NCBI RefSeq assembly: GCF_904849725.1
Contig: NC_058521.1
Span: 348,500,138-348,564,137 of the forward strand
Length of the DNA: 64,000 nucleotides
Reading direction: 5' to 3'
DNA from: Hordeum vulgare subsp. vulgare
Taxonomy: Eukaryota > Streptophyta > Magnoliopsida > Poales > Poaceae
A program made the position numbers and the translations under genes. A model generated the notes under the pieces. That model worked only from the letters and a program-made list of their open reading frames with translations, did not search any database and had not been told where the DNA came from. Shown in pieces: positions 1 to 10,105 of the stretch (positions are counted from its first letter, which is position 1; each line of letters starts with the position of its first letter).

Positions 1-960
1 GTTATATTATGCAGGAGTTCCAGAACCAAGCCTTCCAAAGTCACCAGGGGGGAATGATGGAGGACATTCGAGTCAGTATGGTCAAACCGACTCATAGGGC
101 GGCCCGCCCGGCGGGTTCTCATGATCAGGGTTCAATGAACGAGGCGAATCTCGATGAACTTTTCAGGACCAAGGAAACACTGGCAATGGGCAGCATTCTC
201 CTCGGGGCAATCAACAGCATAACATCAATATTGATTTCGTAGCAACCCTAAGCAGCTGGACAATGGTCAATACCACATTTTCACCACCAGCGCTTGCAAA
301 GAAGACAAGAAGCGCAAGAAGAGAGCCATTAACATGGTCGAGCATGCAGTCCCAAGATATCTCAACTAGTCTGAGCAACCAATCATTTGGAGCACAGAGG
401 TTCACCCTCCCCGGGTCGATAACCGAGGAGATCTAGCCTTGGTGGTGGCCCATCAGGTTAGTGGCTACACCCTCACAAAGGTCATCATGGATGGATGAAG
501 CAACATCAACATCTTATATTATGACACTTTCCGATGGATGAACCTTCAAGATAACAGTTTGCATGGCATTATTCCTCGAAAGGCAGCATTCCCAGTAGGG
601 AAGATTAAGATCCATGTCGCTTTTGGGGACGAGCATAACTGCACATGTGAACACTTAATGTTTGAGGTGGTTAAGATAAAAATCCCATATCATGATCTCT
701 TCGGGAGGCCGGCTTATGCTCGTTTCATGGTTTTCCCTTGCTATATCTACCTCAAACTCAAGATGATGGGTCCCAAAGGCACCACAACGGTGGGAGGCAG
801 CAGGAAAATAGCCTAGGAGTGTGAGGAAGGAGATGCGGCTTATGTTGAGTCGGCCCGTGCTGCCCAAAAATTAAAGTTCCTCATGACTGATGTTGACCGG
901 GCTGATAGTGGTCCCCTCAAGAAAGCCAACAATTGAGTAAGTTAACCCGACCAACCTTTG
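1..960 (+). pseudogene. Gypsy (Tat-lineage-like) gag-protease remnant
   Basis: This is the end of gag and the aspartic protease of a Ty3/Gypsy polyprotein. Translated pieces show a grass Gypsy signature: FTTSACKEDKKRKKRAIN near 280-335, HPPRVDNRGDLALVVAHQVS near 405-465, then the protease and the flap-side block LLGRPAYA-like (DLFGRPAYARF at about 690-725). The protease active site at 487-500 reads M-D-G-stop-S, so a stop replaces the second glycine of the usual D-G-G-S. Further stops occur near 240, 370 and 815. Reverse transcriptase does not follow: after about 930 the sequence becomes non-coding. It is interpreted as the 5' part of the outermost element of the nest, whose 3' LTR lies at 47061-47598. 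The Tat assignment is inferred from motif similarity. Confidence 0.75.
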
Positions 961-1521
961 GGCCTTATCATACTAGAGCCACCGTCCCATTATCTTTGTA
1001 TCGACCGCTAAATTTCTATACAAACTTCTATAAAATTTTGAATATAATAAAGCTCATTTTTAGCCTACAAATTGAGCATGAGCTTTGATTATTTGAAAAC
1101 ATGTTAATTGGGGGCTACTGGTCCAAACAAACCATCATGATCAATAGAATAAAGCCGGCTTATCTGAACTCCACATGTTTTGCAGTAGAAGCATTGTCTC
1201 CTGTATATCCTATGCTGGGCTTTTCTATTGATCATAGATCACTTGACGGCTTCCAACTCATCGACTTCATCTTTCTCACCCTCTTGATCTGGCAAAGACG
1301 CAATAAAATGGTTAAGCCTGCATGTATGTTCGATGCGGCTTCGATCAGGTGACTCCATGTACTCTTAACTAGTCAATCCAGTGTGGACTATAAACTAGCA
1401 AGGTTAAAACATTGGTTTAGGTCATGTGAGAGCTGACATACAGAAATCAAGGATAAACCATAGGTTATCATACACACCTCATTGAAGCAAGACTTGATCC
1501 TCGAAAGCTAGTCTTTTTTAC
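961..1521 (+). other. Non-coding internal region of the outer Gypsy
   Basis: There is no supportable ORF here. The stretch is AT-rich and contains a block near 1075-1125 (GTTAATTGGGGGCTACTGG) of the kind found downstream of pol in grass Gypsy elements. This implies a large deletion of RT, RNase H and integrase between about 930 and 1030. It ends abruptly at the TGTTG terminus of the Maximus-like LTR at 1522. Confidence 0.5.
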
Positions 1522-2456
1522 TGTTGAAAGGATCGATATGGTTGACTAGAGGGGGGGTGAATAGGCAACTAACAAATTTTAAACTTTTCTATAAGAAAAT
1601 TAGGTTTAGCAACAAATAGGTTGTCTAGATATGCAACTAGGTGAGTAACCTATATGATGCTAAAAACAACAATAATAAGCAATAAGTAAATACAAGTAAA
1701 GGTAAGAAATAACCACAGGTGGAACTAATGAAGACGAGGATGTGTTCCCGAAGTTCGGTCCCTTTGAGGGGAAGTATGTCTCTGTTGGAGCAGTGTGGAG
1801 GTACAATGCTCCTCAAGATGCCACTAAGGCCACCGTATTCTCCTCACACCCTCACACAATGCGAAGTGATGTGATTCCACTAAGTGGTGCCCTTGAAGGT
1901 GGCAACCGAACCTTTACAACAAGGTTGGGTCTCTCTCCACAACTCAATTAGAGGCTCCCAACAAAACCACAGAGCTTCACCACAATGGAATGTGGCTCCG
2001 AGGTGACCTCTTTCCTCTATGGTGCTCAAACACCCAAGAGTAACAAAATCCACACAAGAACTTGGGGTAATCAATTTTCCGTTGGTCGAAGTCTAGATCT
2101 AGGTCTCCTCCTTCAATCCCTAGCAAGACAACAAGTTTGGGTGTCTAGGGAGAGAGATCGGGAAGAAAGCTGGAGTGCATCAATGGTGGAGAGGGAGAGG
2201 TAAGAGATAAGAAAGAGGAAGAAACCCCTCCTTATACAGCCCCCTATTTCTAACCGTTACAACCACTTTTTAGACTGGGCGGTACAACCGTTGCTACGGC
2301 GGTACAACCGGTCTTCCTAGATCAGCGGAATAACCGGCCAACCACCGCCGAACAACCAGGCCAAAACAGAGAGTTTGCCCTGTGGTTCCCCCAGCCATGG
2401 CTGCTGGGCGTGGCTAAGTCCCAAGCGGTACAACCGCTTCAAACACCAGTAGTACC
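1522..2456 (-). repeat. 3' LTR of Maximus-like Copia, terminal portion
   Basis: On the + strand this begins TGTTGAAAGGATCGATATGG, so on the - strand the LTR ends in CAACA. The first 40 bases include a G-run (AGAGGGGGGGTGAATAGG) often seen at grass LTR ends. Several CGGTACAACCG-type motifs occur at 2280-2436. The LTR stops at the CACTA insertion and resumes at 16998. Together the two parts are about 1.39 kb. Confidence 0.7.
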
Positions 2457-2473
2457 CACTAGTAGGAAAAACC
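2457..2473 (+). repeat. CACTA 5' terminal inverted repeat
   Basis: CACTAGTAGGAAAAACC pairs with the right terminus. It is preceded by the target duplication ACC at 2454-2456. Confidence 0.9.
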
Positions 2474-2820
2474 TTATAGGTAGGAACCTACTAGTAGCGC
2501 TGGCACGTGGCACGCGCTGCTCCTACTTAGCAGTAGCGCTGGCTCCGCCAAGTGCTACTGATAATGGCCTTAGCAGTAGCTCTTGAAATATAAAAAGTGC
2601 TACTGCTAAACGGGGCCCAACGAGGCCACTGACGGTAGAAGTAGTAGCAGTGCGCGCATGTAAAAGCGGTAGTTCTAAGTATAATAGAAGTAGTGCTCGT
2701 CTGGAAGCAACAATATTGCTATTGGACCCCACTTAGCTGTAGCGCTGCTCCAGGAAAGCGCTACTCCTAAGTAGAATAGCAGTAGCACTGCTTCAGAAAA
2801 AGTCCTACTGCTACGTATGG
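2474..2820. repeat. CACTA left subterminal repeat array
   Basis: This is a dense array of short repeats, variants of GCAGTAGCGCTGG and its complement (for example near 2490, 2530, 2572, 2600 and 2737-2800). In CACTA elements such subterminal arrays bind the element's own DNA-binding protein. That role is inferred from the family. Confidence 0.8.
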
Positions 2821-3374
2821 TTGTGGGCAACTTGTCACCCACACACACACCCTCCCCCCTTCCTTCCCCCTTTGCCCTATCCCCTCCTTTCTCCTCTCCT
2901 CTATCTAAGTTGCTTCTCCACCATTGTTTCCCTTCTTCTATATTCCTTCTACCTATCTTCTCTCCCCGTTAATGCCGCCTCCACTCTAATTCTCCTCCAT
3001 AAATATGGCATCTTCTAACTCTACCTTCCACATTTATTTGGTTGTCCCTCCTGCCATACATATAGATCTAGCTAGCTAGGTCATATCTCTCCCTCTCCAC
3101 TAGTTAGCTGGAGCCATCTCTCCTCACAACAACTAGATCTAGCTATTCATTTAGCCATGCACAATCTCTCTTGGGATATGGGAATATGTGTGTTTGTGAT
3201 ATGAAGGGATTTGTGTGAGTGACATGCACTTATGTTTTGACGAAATGTCAATTTATTTCTGTTTTGGCGAATTTCGAGCAAACATGATATGTCCTATTTT
3301 TAGGCAAGGTCATGCCAAAATTTTATATGCATGCATTTTGTTTATAACCCTTTTGATTGTTATAGCTTGCAGCC
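2821..3374. other. CACTA leader, no gene
   Basis: A pyrimidine-rich tract with a CA microsatellite (about 2835-2852) and C/T runs up to about 2970 is followed by AT-rich DNA. It resembles a 5' untranslated leader ahead of the transposase-associated ORF. I see no coding sequence. Confidence 0.5.
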
Positions 3375-3646
3375 ATGAAGGTGAGTGGAAGGAAGGTGGA
3401 GCAATACTTGCAACCCGTGATGATGGACATGTATGCAAATAATCGGACTGGGATTAGATGTTCGTGTACAAAATGCAAAGAAGGAGTAATTTTGACCCTT
3501 TTGATGGTGGCAGTTTGAAGGCCCATTTGCTGATCAATGGTTTCATGGATGGCTATACTCTATGGATAAGTGAAGATGATGATGAGGACGTCCACATGGC
3601 AGGGAATAACGACATGGGACTAGAAGAAGAGATGACCGAACGATAG
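3375..3646 (+). pseudogene. CACTA transposase-associated domain, frameshifted
   Basis: From the ATG at 3375 the first frame gives a start with the cysteine pair CSCTKCKEG (about 3460-3489). The reading then shifts near 3490 into a second frame with the stretch SLKAHLLINGFMDGYTLWI followed by an acidic run EDDDEDVH. C-x-C-x2-C followed by a HLL-x-x-GF-x-x-GYT-x-W block is characteristic of the Transpos_assoc domain at the N terminus of plant CACTA TNP2 transposases. The catalytic transposase region that normally follows is absent, so this is a non-functional head fragment. The identification is from motif recognition. The frameshift position is approximate. Confidence 0.72.
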
Positions 3647-3668
3647 TACGACTGATGCATTCTACCTC

Positions 3669-3996
3669 ATGCATCACATGATCGAGTACAGAAGGGATGG
3701 ACAACGCCTTCACATGTCATCTAATTCCAGCGATGCCGAGATTGTCAACTGGGCTACAAACATAGGAAGCACATCGGATCATCGAATCCGAGCTGAGTTC
3801 TATCACATCCAGTGTGAACTTGCCGAAGTGATCACGAAGCAGGTCGTCCAACAAGGAGGGATGTTCTACCATGGGCCAATGAGGCGGGAGATTGTCTAAG
3901 AGGTGCTCCTCGCTCAACGTCTAGACCTGAATCCTTTCAAGAAGCTTGGGTACTTCATCCCTGACTATGAGGATTGGAGCGCCGACATGGAGTAGT
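3669..3996 (+). pseudogene. CACTA-internal ORF of unknown function
   Basis: An open frame of 76 codons runs from 3669 to 3899, then continues in frame past a TAA to about 3996. It contains MFYHGPMRREIV, then LDLNPFKKLGYFIPDYEDW after the stop. The composition is protein-like and hydrophilic, and it directly follows the transposase-associated domain. I do not recognise a family. It may be an exon remnant of the same CACTA gene or a captured host fragment. Confidence 0.4.
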
Positions 3997-4223
3997 GATC
4001 GATGATGACAATGTGGGTGTTTAATTATAATTAGTACTACTAGTCTTTCTATGAACTAGCGTACATCGCTCTAGTTAATTAGTTTGTGTATGAGTAACTT
4101 CGTTATTTATGTTTACTCCTTGTATTCTGCTAACTATGCCTCTTTGTGTTTCTCAAGTACATTATGTTCCATAATATATATCGCTGAATAAATCAACTTA
4201 TGAGGCACGTCCATAGATTGGAT

Positions 4224-4478
4224 ATGACGAAGGACCACTACGCCGTATTCGTTGGGAGGGTTCCAGGAGTGTACGACCACTGTCCAGACGCTCATGCCCA
4301 CGTGGACAGGTAATTGGGCGCTAGTCGCAGAGGGTTTGATAGCTGCGTCGAAGCTGAGAATAGTTACTTGACGTGGATTCTACGGCAAGAGACGGAGAGA
4401 AACCGGTGCCTCAAGAAGTACTACATAGTCGCGCTCTTGCTCATGCTGATCGCTCTTCTCTTCTACATGATGGTTTAG
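4224..4478 (+). pseudogene. Viroplasmin-like (RNase H1 N-terminal type) domain ORF with hydrophobic tail
   Basis: The frame from ATG 4224 starts MTKDHYAVFVGRVPGVYDH, then DAHAHVDR. A TAA at 4311-4313 follows, and the same frame continues GASRRGFDSCVEAEN. The patterns YAVFVGR-x-PGVY, a V-rich helix and GA-x-x-x-GF-x-x-x-x-EA match the small viroplasmin / RNase H1 N-terminal nucleic-acid-binding fold. Residues about 60-85 form a basic segment (RNRCLKKYY) followed by a strongly hydrophobic run (IVALLLMLIALLFYMMV) that could be a tail-anchored membrane helix. It sits inside the CACTA element just before its right subterminal array. It is broken by one in-frame stop. Domain assignment is by motif only. 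Confidence 0.62.
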
Positions 4479-4797
4479 ATAGGGATGATGAAACTTATGG
4501 GTGTGCCATGACTTGTGTGTCTCGCTTTTTTCGAGATTTGATGAAATTTGTGTTGGATAATGATATTTGTGTTGGATAATGATGATGATGGTATAAATGA
4601 CGAGACTACTTTATGTGTATGCTATGATGAGAATAATGCATGTTTATTATGATATGATAAAACTATTATATAGAGCATGCACAAATACGTAGAGGGGGCA
4701 TAAATACGATAGGAATTAAATATTGAAAGCAGGAATATTAGCAGTAGCGCTGGAATATTAGCAGTAGTGTTGGATTAGCAGTAATGCTTTATTTATT
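4479..4797. other. CACTA internal non-coding DNA with start of right subterminal repeats
   Basis: AT-rich sequence contains GATGATG repeats and a duplicated TTGTGTTGGATAATGATATT-like block (about 4551-4580). AGCAGTAG repeats reappear from 4740 to 4785. TTATT at 4793-4797 is the left target duplication of the nested element. Confidence 0.6.
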
Positions 4798-6722
4798 TGT
4801 GGGGACCCCGACTTACAAGTCGAGATCACCGAATGAACGTGCTCAGTGATCCCAGAGATCAATGCCCACTAAACACACAGAAACTGAATAACAAGAGTCT
4901 TACATCCATACATACCGTTTGATACAACGAATGTCCATTTTTGTCAAGTCTTACATATATAGGGCCTTGAAGGCCATCACAAAAAACTTGACCAATAGCG
5001 GAGATATTGGTCGAAAGCGTGAACCCATGCCATCAGCCTTAACCTACAAGCATTCTGACTGGGAAGCGTCCTAGCTCGCAGGAACGTCACCAAGGTACTC
5101 TTCACCATTTCTTGTTCTCTCATACCCGGTCAATGAAATAACTAGTGGAAAGCGAATGAGTACTTTGAATGTACTCGCAAACAACCCATGATGTGGAACA
5201 AGGAAATAAAGGAACATGAACTAGCATAGGAATGCAACCTTTGTGGAAAGCAGGTTTTTTTATAATTGCAGTAACATGGTCAAGTGTAGGTATAATCATG
5301 CATCATCAAGTATATGGTAATCATAAGAACAGGTTACAGATATCAACATATCTGCTTAGGGCTGAACACCTCAGGTTGACCCTATATGCCAAGTCACCGA
5401 ACTTATACAATAGCATCCTTCTCAACCACATACACACACACACACTTGGTTTATGCGGAAATGACTGGACGTAGTTTAAGCAGCACCACCCAACTGTCCT
5501 TGACCGTGGACACGGCTATTCGAATAGTTTAACATTCTGCAGAGGTTGTACGCTGTACCCACGAGATCCGGGAAACTTCAGTGTCATCCACGACTCGCGG
5601 TATATAACATACCCAAGGTAAGTACCCGATCATTCCCTTTCCCCTAACAACACTAGACAAAGAGTCCACTCGATTGGTACCCAGCCCAAATGATGCACGT
5701 CTTACGAGCACCAACTCTAGACCGCATCATCCATGCAAGGACCAACGGTGTGCCCGGAACACGTAAAAACGGCATAGTCGACCTCCCTCGTATGACCCCA
5801 TCACGAGAGTGACCACATCACTCTCGCCACTAGTATTGTGGGCTCTTTTTTAGCACCGACCAAAGTAATCGACAAATCCCTATCCCACAAAGGGGTATCG
5901 TGGTCGCACATGTAAAATTGGGACGGTCGACGCATCATAAATCTAATCCAATTTCCGAAACCACTCACACAAAACCTTTCCTGGCAGACCACTCCTTTCT
6001 CAAGCAGTCATCCAGCTCAACACCATCACCCTCGAACACTAGTGGCACCCGACGGGGCTTTCGTAAAATCTTTGATATCACCTTTGTGTTACCATCACCA
6101 TGCATATGCTAGTACTATGCGTAGCACTACTATCTATTTGTCAACATTTTTGTTATCAGCATGACCTCATAGAAGGTAAGGTCATGCTAAAATGCAAGTG
6201 CTTTATAGGAGCCATCTGTAACACCATACCGGGGAGTGCCGATTAATCATGACTATATGCATCGGATTAAAGTAATGAACATGTAATGCATAAAACATTT
6301 TCTTATACATAGTCAAAGGGCTGCTTGCCTTTGCTCACATAATTCCTTGGGGTCTTTGAGGTCTTCCATTCCAACTCCGAGTACTCCATCTACTCCATCA
6401 AGTATCGTTGGAAACAAGCACAGCAAGCCACACAACAAGCAGAAACAAAAGTGCTATATAAATAGGAGTTTTATTTTTCTTGGACCTCTCTGGTCATAAG
6501 AAAAATACCTGAAGCTTGCTCTAGGAGATTTTGACCAACAGGGATTTTTGAATGGACGAAAGGAGGAATAGGTGATACTTTAAGAACCCTACAGAAAATA
6601 TTCTGCTAAAAATAAGTGGAGGCACTCATTTAACAAAGCATGATTTTAGAAACATTTAGGAAGTTGTTTCACGGGATTTGGAGTTGGTATAAATTTCGTA
6701 TGGATTTTCTAATATGGAAGAA
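4798..6722 (-). other. LARD-like element, 3' segment, no gene
   Basis: I see no convincing ORF. Short frames at 5529-5714 and 5801-5992 lack family features. The sequence carries a CA repeat near 5430-5450 and a conserved block at about 6230-6480 shared with 50100-50330. Confidence 0.55.
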
Positions 6723-6881
6723 TTAGCAAAAGGGCTATATTATTTGATGCAACAGTTATGATGGCGACTCCCACCTCCCACCCCCCCTCCACCGGCGACG
6801 CCATGGCGATCTGTATTTCTAGCCAACGTGCACCTCTCTCTCTCCGATCATCATCTTAGGTGATCTCTTACACTTCTCTAC

Positions 6882-9800
6882 GTGGTCTCTGCCATGCAAT
6901 CCTCAGGTGGCTCCACTCTGGATCTGGATTTCTCGCCTGGCGCGGCTTTTGCGGATGATGTGTTCCGCCACTGTGATTTTTTGTGCACCCGATGGATCAT
7001 CGTCGACCCTTCATCATGCTGGTTTCCTTCAGTCGACACTTTTCCGTTTATCTGGGTATTCGGTTGCTGCCGCACTTGAGTCGGCCATTGGGTGTTCTGC
7101 CATTGATCTTATGGTTAAACAAGTTAAAGATTTGGTTTTATCCTTCATGGTATCTTGCAAGCAAGTTGGTTTTCATATTCTTGCGTTGCGATCTTATAAA
7201 TGCCCCATTTTTAAATGTTACTTTCATCTCTGGGGTAATGGTGGCCCAAATTGGCGACGTGAATTCTCCCTATGGCGGAAGCAGTGTGATGCTGAGTGGA
7301 TATTAGTTAGCCTGTCTAAGCGGCGGACAGCTTTATGTCCGATGGCAATGCATTACAGACCCCTCAAGTCTTCGTTCAAGTCTAGTTCATGAGCATGCAA
7401 GAAGCTATTTTTTGCGTCTCTACAACAATATGATGTTTGCAAGGGCAATTGGTGTCCTATCACCCAAGATGAGATCACGGTCCTTTGTAATGCAGGTTAC
7501 TTTATACCTCAGCATGAGCGTGTTGTTATCAGTGCACCGCCGCTGGCTAAACTCTGGTGGATGACGGCGCCACCGCACATCAACTTTGGGACAGTCCCTC
7601 GACCGTCATTACCCTCTGTATTATCTGGTGATCAAGATCATTCCAGCGATAATCTTCGACCCCCTCCCTCTTTTGGTGGGGATGCTGTTTCACCCCCTAC
7701 CTCTGGCGGGATTTCGGGAATTTTCAAATCATCCCTATCCGAAGGTTTGGTCGTTGGTCTCTATCTGCTAAAATTTGAGGTCTCGGGTGTGAGGCGAGTG
7801 GATCTCTAAATGGGACGGACCAAATACCATCTTCACAAGAGGCCCACAAGCTATTTGATGATCTCATTAATGATATGGTTGAGGAGATTTTTTCCTGCAC
7901 AAGGTGTTTGAAACGTGGGCATCTAGCTCCCAACTGCACGACTTCGCCGATTTGCTCGTCCTGCAGCATGGTGGGCCATATGAAATCTAAGTGTGCTTAT
8001 TTTATGCTCGATAATTGTCTCACATGGAAACGGGAGAGCCCCACCACCTCCCCTGTTTCCGATTTCTCAGGAACCTCTACCTGTCTTGAGGAATCCGCGC
8101 AGCCTGCCGAACAGTTCTCCGCTGCCTTATCGCGTCCATCATCCCCCAAGACTCCCATTGAGCCGCCGCCATTGAAGCCACCTCCTCCAGCTACTCTCCC
8201 TGCCATGGCCAACTTCGAGCTTGACCCTCAGTGCTATGTTCCTCCTGGCCATCACATCATCGACGGCAGTCCGCAACGGCTGCCACGGTCTTTCATCACT
8301 CCGGTGACGCCCATTGGCCACCGGTACGAGCAGTTAATTGTTGCAGAGGTGATGCCAGCTCCACCCGCCAACCTCATTGGCCAGGTACGAGAGGCAGTGG
8401 TTGGGATTTTGCAAAACAGAGGTTTTCATGTTGAGTCTGTGCAGCCTTGGATTGTGGGCGTAGGTCTTTTTGAGCTTACAGACACTGGGGAAAGATTCGC
8501 TGCTGTTCAGATGGTTCCCCAGGACCTGGAGAACGATTCTTTTGTTCGGTTTGTAAGGCATAATGAAAGCGAGGGTTTTCGCGGCGCAGCTGGTTCTCGT
8601 CGTGGATGTCTCATGTCCTTGGGTGTGCGCTGGATATGCGCAACACAGAAGATCTTCGCGCAGCTGTTAGCACATTTGGTGAATTCCATCATTGGGTCAG
8701 TGATGATCCCTATCTTGTGCGATCAATAATTTTTGCTTCATTCCCGGATGATTTCCTCGTCCCCCGAAGTGTCACCTTCTATGAATATTCTTCTTGGGGT
8801 GGAGCGAGGGTCTCTTGGTCTGCACCGTTGTATATCCTTTGGGCAAATTTTGCAGAACAGATGCCCAATGATGAGGACCCAATTCCCCTCAATGGAAATC
8901 CGCATCCACTACCAGGTTAGCTTGAACATGATAATCATATGTTTGCTATGCCCCCTTACCCTGCTCTAGGGTGGAATAATCTTCCTCCACCACCAACACA
9001 TGAAGCACCAGTCCAGCCTGTGGCAGAAGGTTGGGATGAGGACTCTGAACCACTAGTCCAGCGTGCGGCAGAAGGCTGGGGTTGGGATGCTAAAATTCCT
9101 GTTGCTGAACCAACTCTGCCAGAACAGGATCAAGAATCAATGGTGATTAACCAGCCAACTTCTTCAGATTCAGTCCAAGAGGTTGTGTTGGTAGATCACC
9201 AGCCTAAACTTGATGCAGCTGATAATGATGCTCCTGTAGGAGACGCAGCTGGTGCTGATGAGGTTCCAGATGAGGTGTTCAATCCCCTGGCGATTGTTCC
9301 CTACCAGCAACCCATTGTGCAACCTGTCAACCTGATGATTGGAGCAGTACGTGTGGTCTATGGTCCACCACAGCCACCTCTTCTCTACTGGACAAGATCA
9401 TTTGAAGCTCTCATGGGTGGTTTTAGCTCTCTGCATGTTCCTCCACAGCTTCAGATGTTTGCTGCTCCTCCCATTGTGCTCTCCAAACGCTCCTGGTCAT
9501 TTGCTTTTGATGAAGAACTTGGGGTGCAAATATTATGTTCAATGACCCAACTCCTCCTGCTGATCGCATGTCTGAGGCGACACCAATTGTTAACAGCTTC
9601 TCCCTGCCATCTGGGGGCCAATTCTCCTGCTCCACTCATGTAGTGACAAAGAAGATGCCACTCAAGAAACCACCGCCAATTGTGGACTGATCTGTTCATC
9701 GATGTACCAGGGGTTCTGTGAAGCGAGACGGTTCCAAGCGAATCCCGCAGGAGCTCCCAATGCCCACTCCCAAGAAGCAAAAGCTACGCGCCAAGCCCAT

Positions 9801-9985
9801 TGAAGTGCCGACTGATGACGAGGAGCCACCATTGCATGAACGGCCATCCCACCTGCTACGCCGATCCGAGTGATACAGGTTGTCGGCCACAGTCTCGGCA
9901 TCGCTCCTGAGAAGCTCACATGGGATCGTCTTATGGACGATCCCGCTATTTCCGAGCCCTCCCCCGATGATGATTAAACGATCTT
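6882..9985 (+). pseudogene. LINE ORF1 (zinc-knuckle RNA-binding protein)
   Basis: ORF1 of plant LINEs binds the element RNA. The region starts with a Ser/Leu-rich segment (6882-7400), broken by frameshifts and a stop at 7390. Two CCHC knuckles follow, C-x2-C-x4-H-x4-C at 7896-7937 and 7953-7994. A Pro-rich linker (8040-8200) leads to a block opening MANFELDPQCYVPPGHHI (8205-8260), a form I associate with grass LINE/retroelement proteins (DUF7597-like). An acidic repeat-rich tail (8990-9250) holds a duplicated PVQPVAEGWDEDSEP-type unit. A basic patch KKQKLRAKP near 9775-9800 closes it. At least four frame breaks are visible (near 7025, 7390, 8600 and 8920). Gene length and order fit the clade. 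Confidence 0.7.
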
Positions 9986-10105
9986 TGATAGTTCTGAACT
10001 TTCCCTAATATTTCTTTTCCTCTGCTTGCTATGTGTTACAGCCTTTTAGACCATGTCACTGTAAGTTATTACGTAACTGCAATTATCTCGTTAAATATCG
10101 TTGCT

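Noticed and set aside
4224..4478. Possible endogenous caulimovirid, suggested by the viroplasmin-like domain
   Set aside because: No movement protein, coat or caulimovirid pol lies nearby, and the ORF sits within CACTA ends. The same fold also occurs in RNase H1 and in transposon proteins.
6229..6255. TGTAACACC read as the start of a separate LTR
   Set aside because: Its orientation does not agree with the ends at 4798 and 16842, no matching partner was found, and no target duplication is visible.
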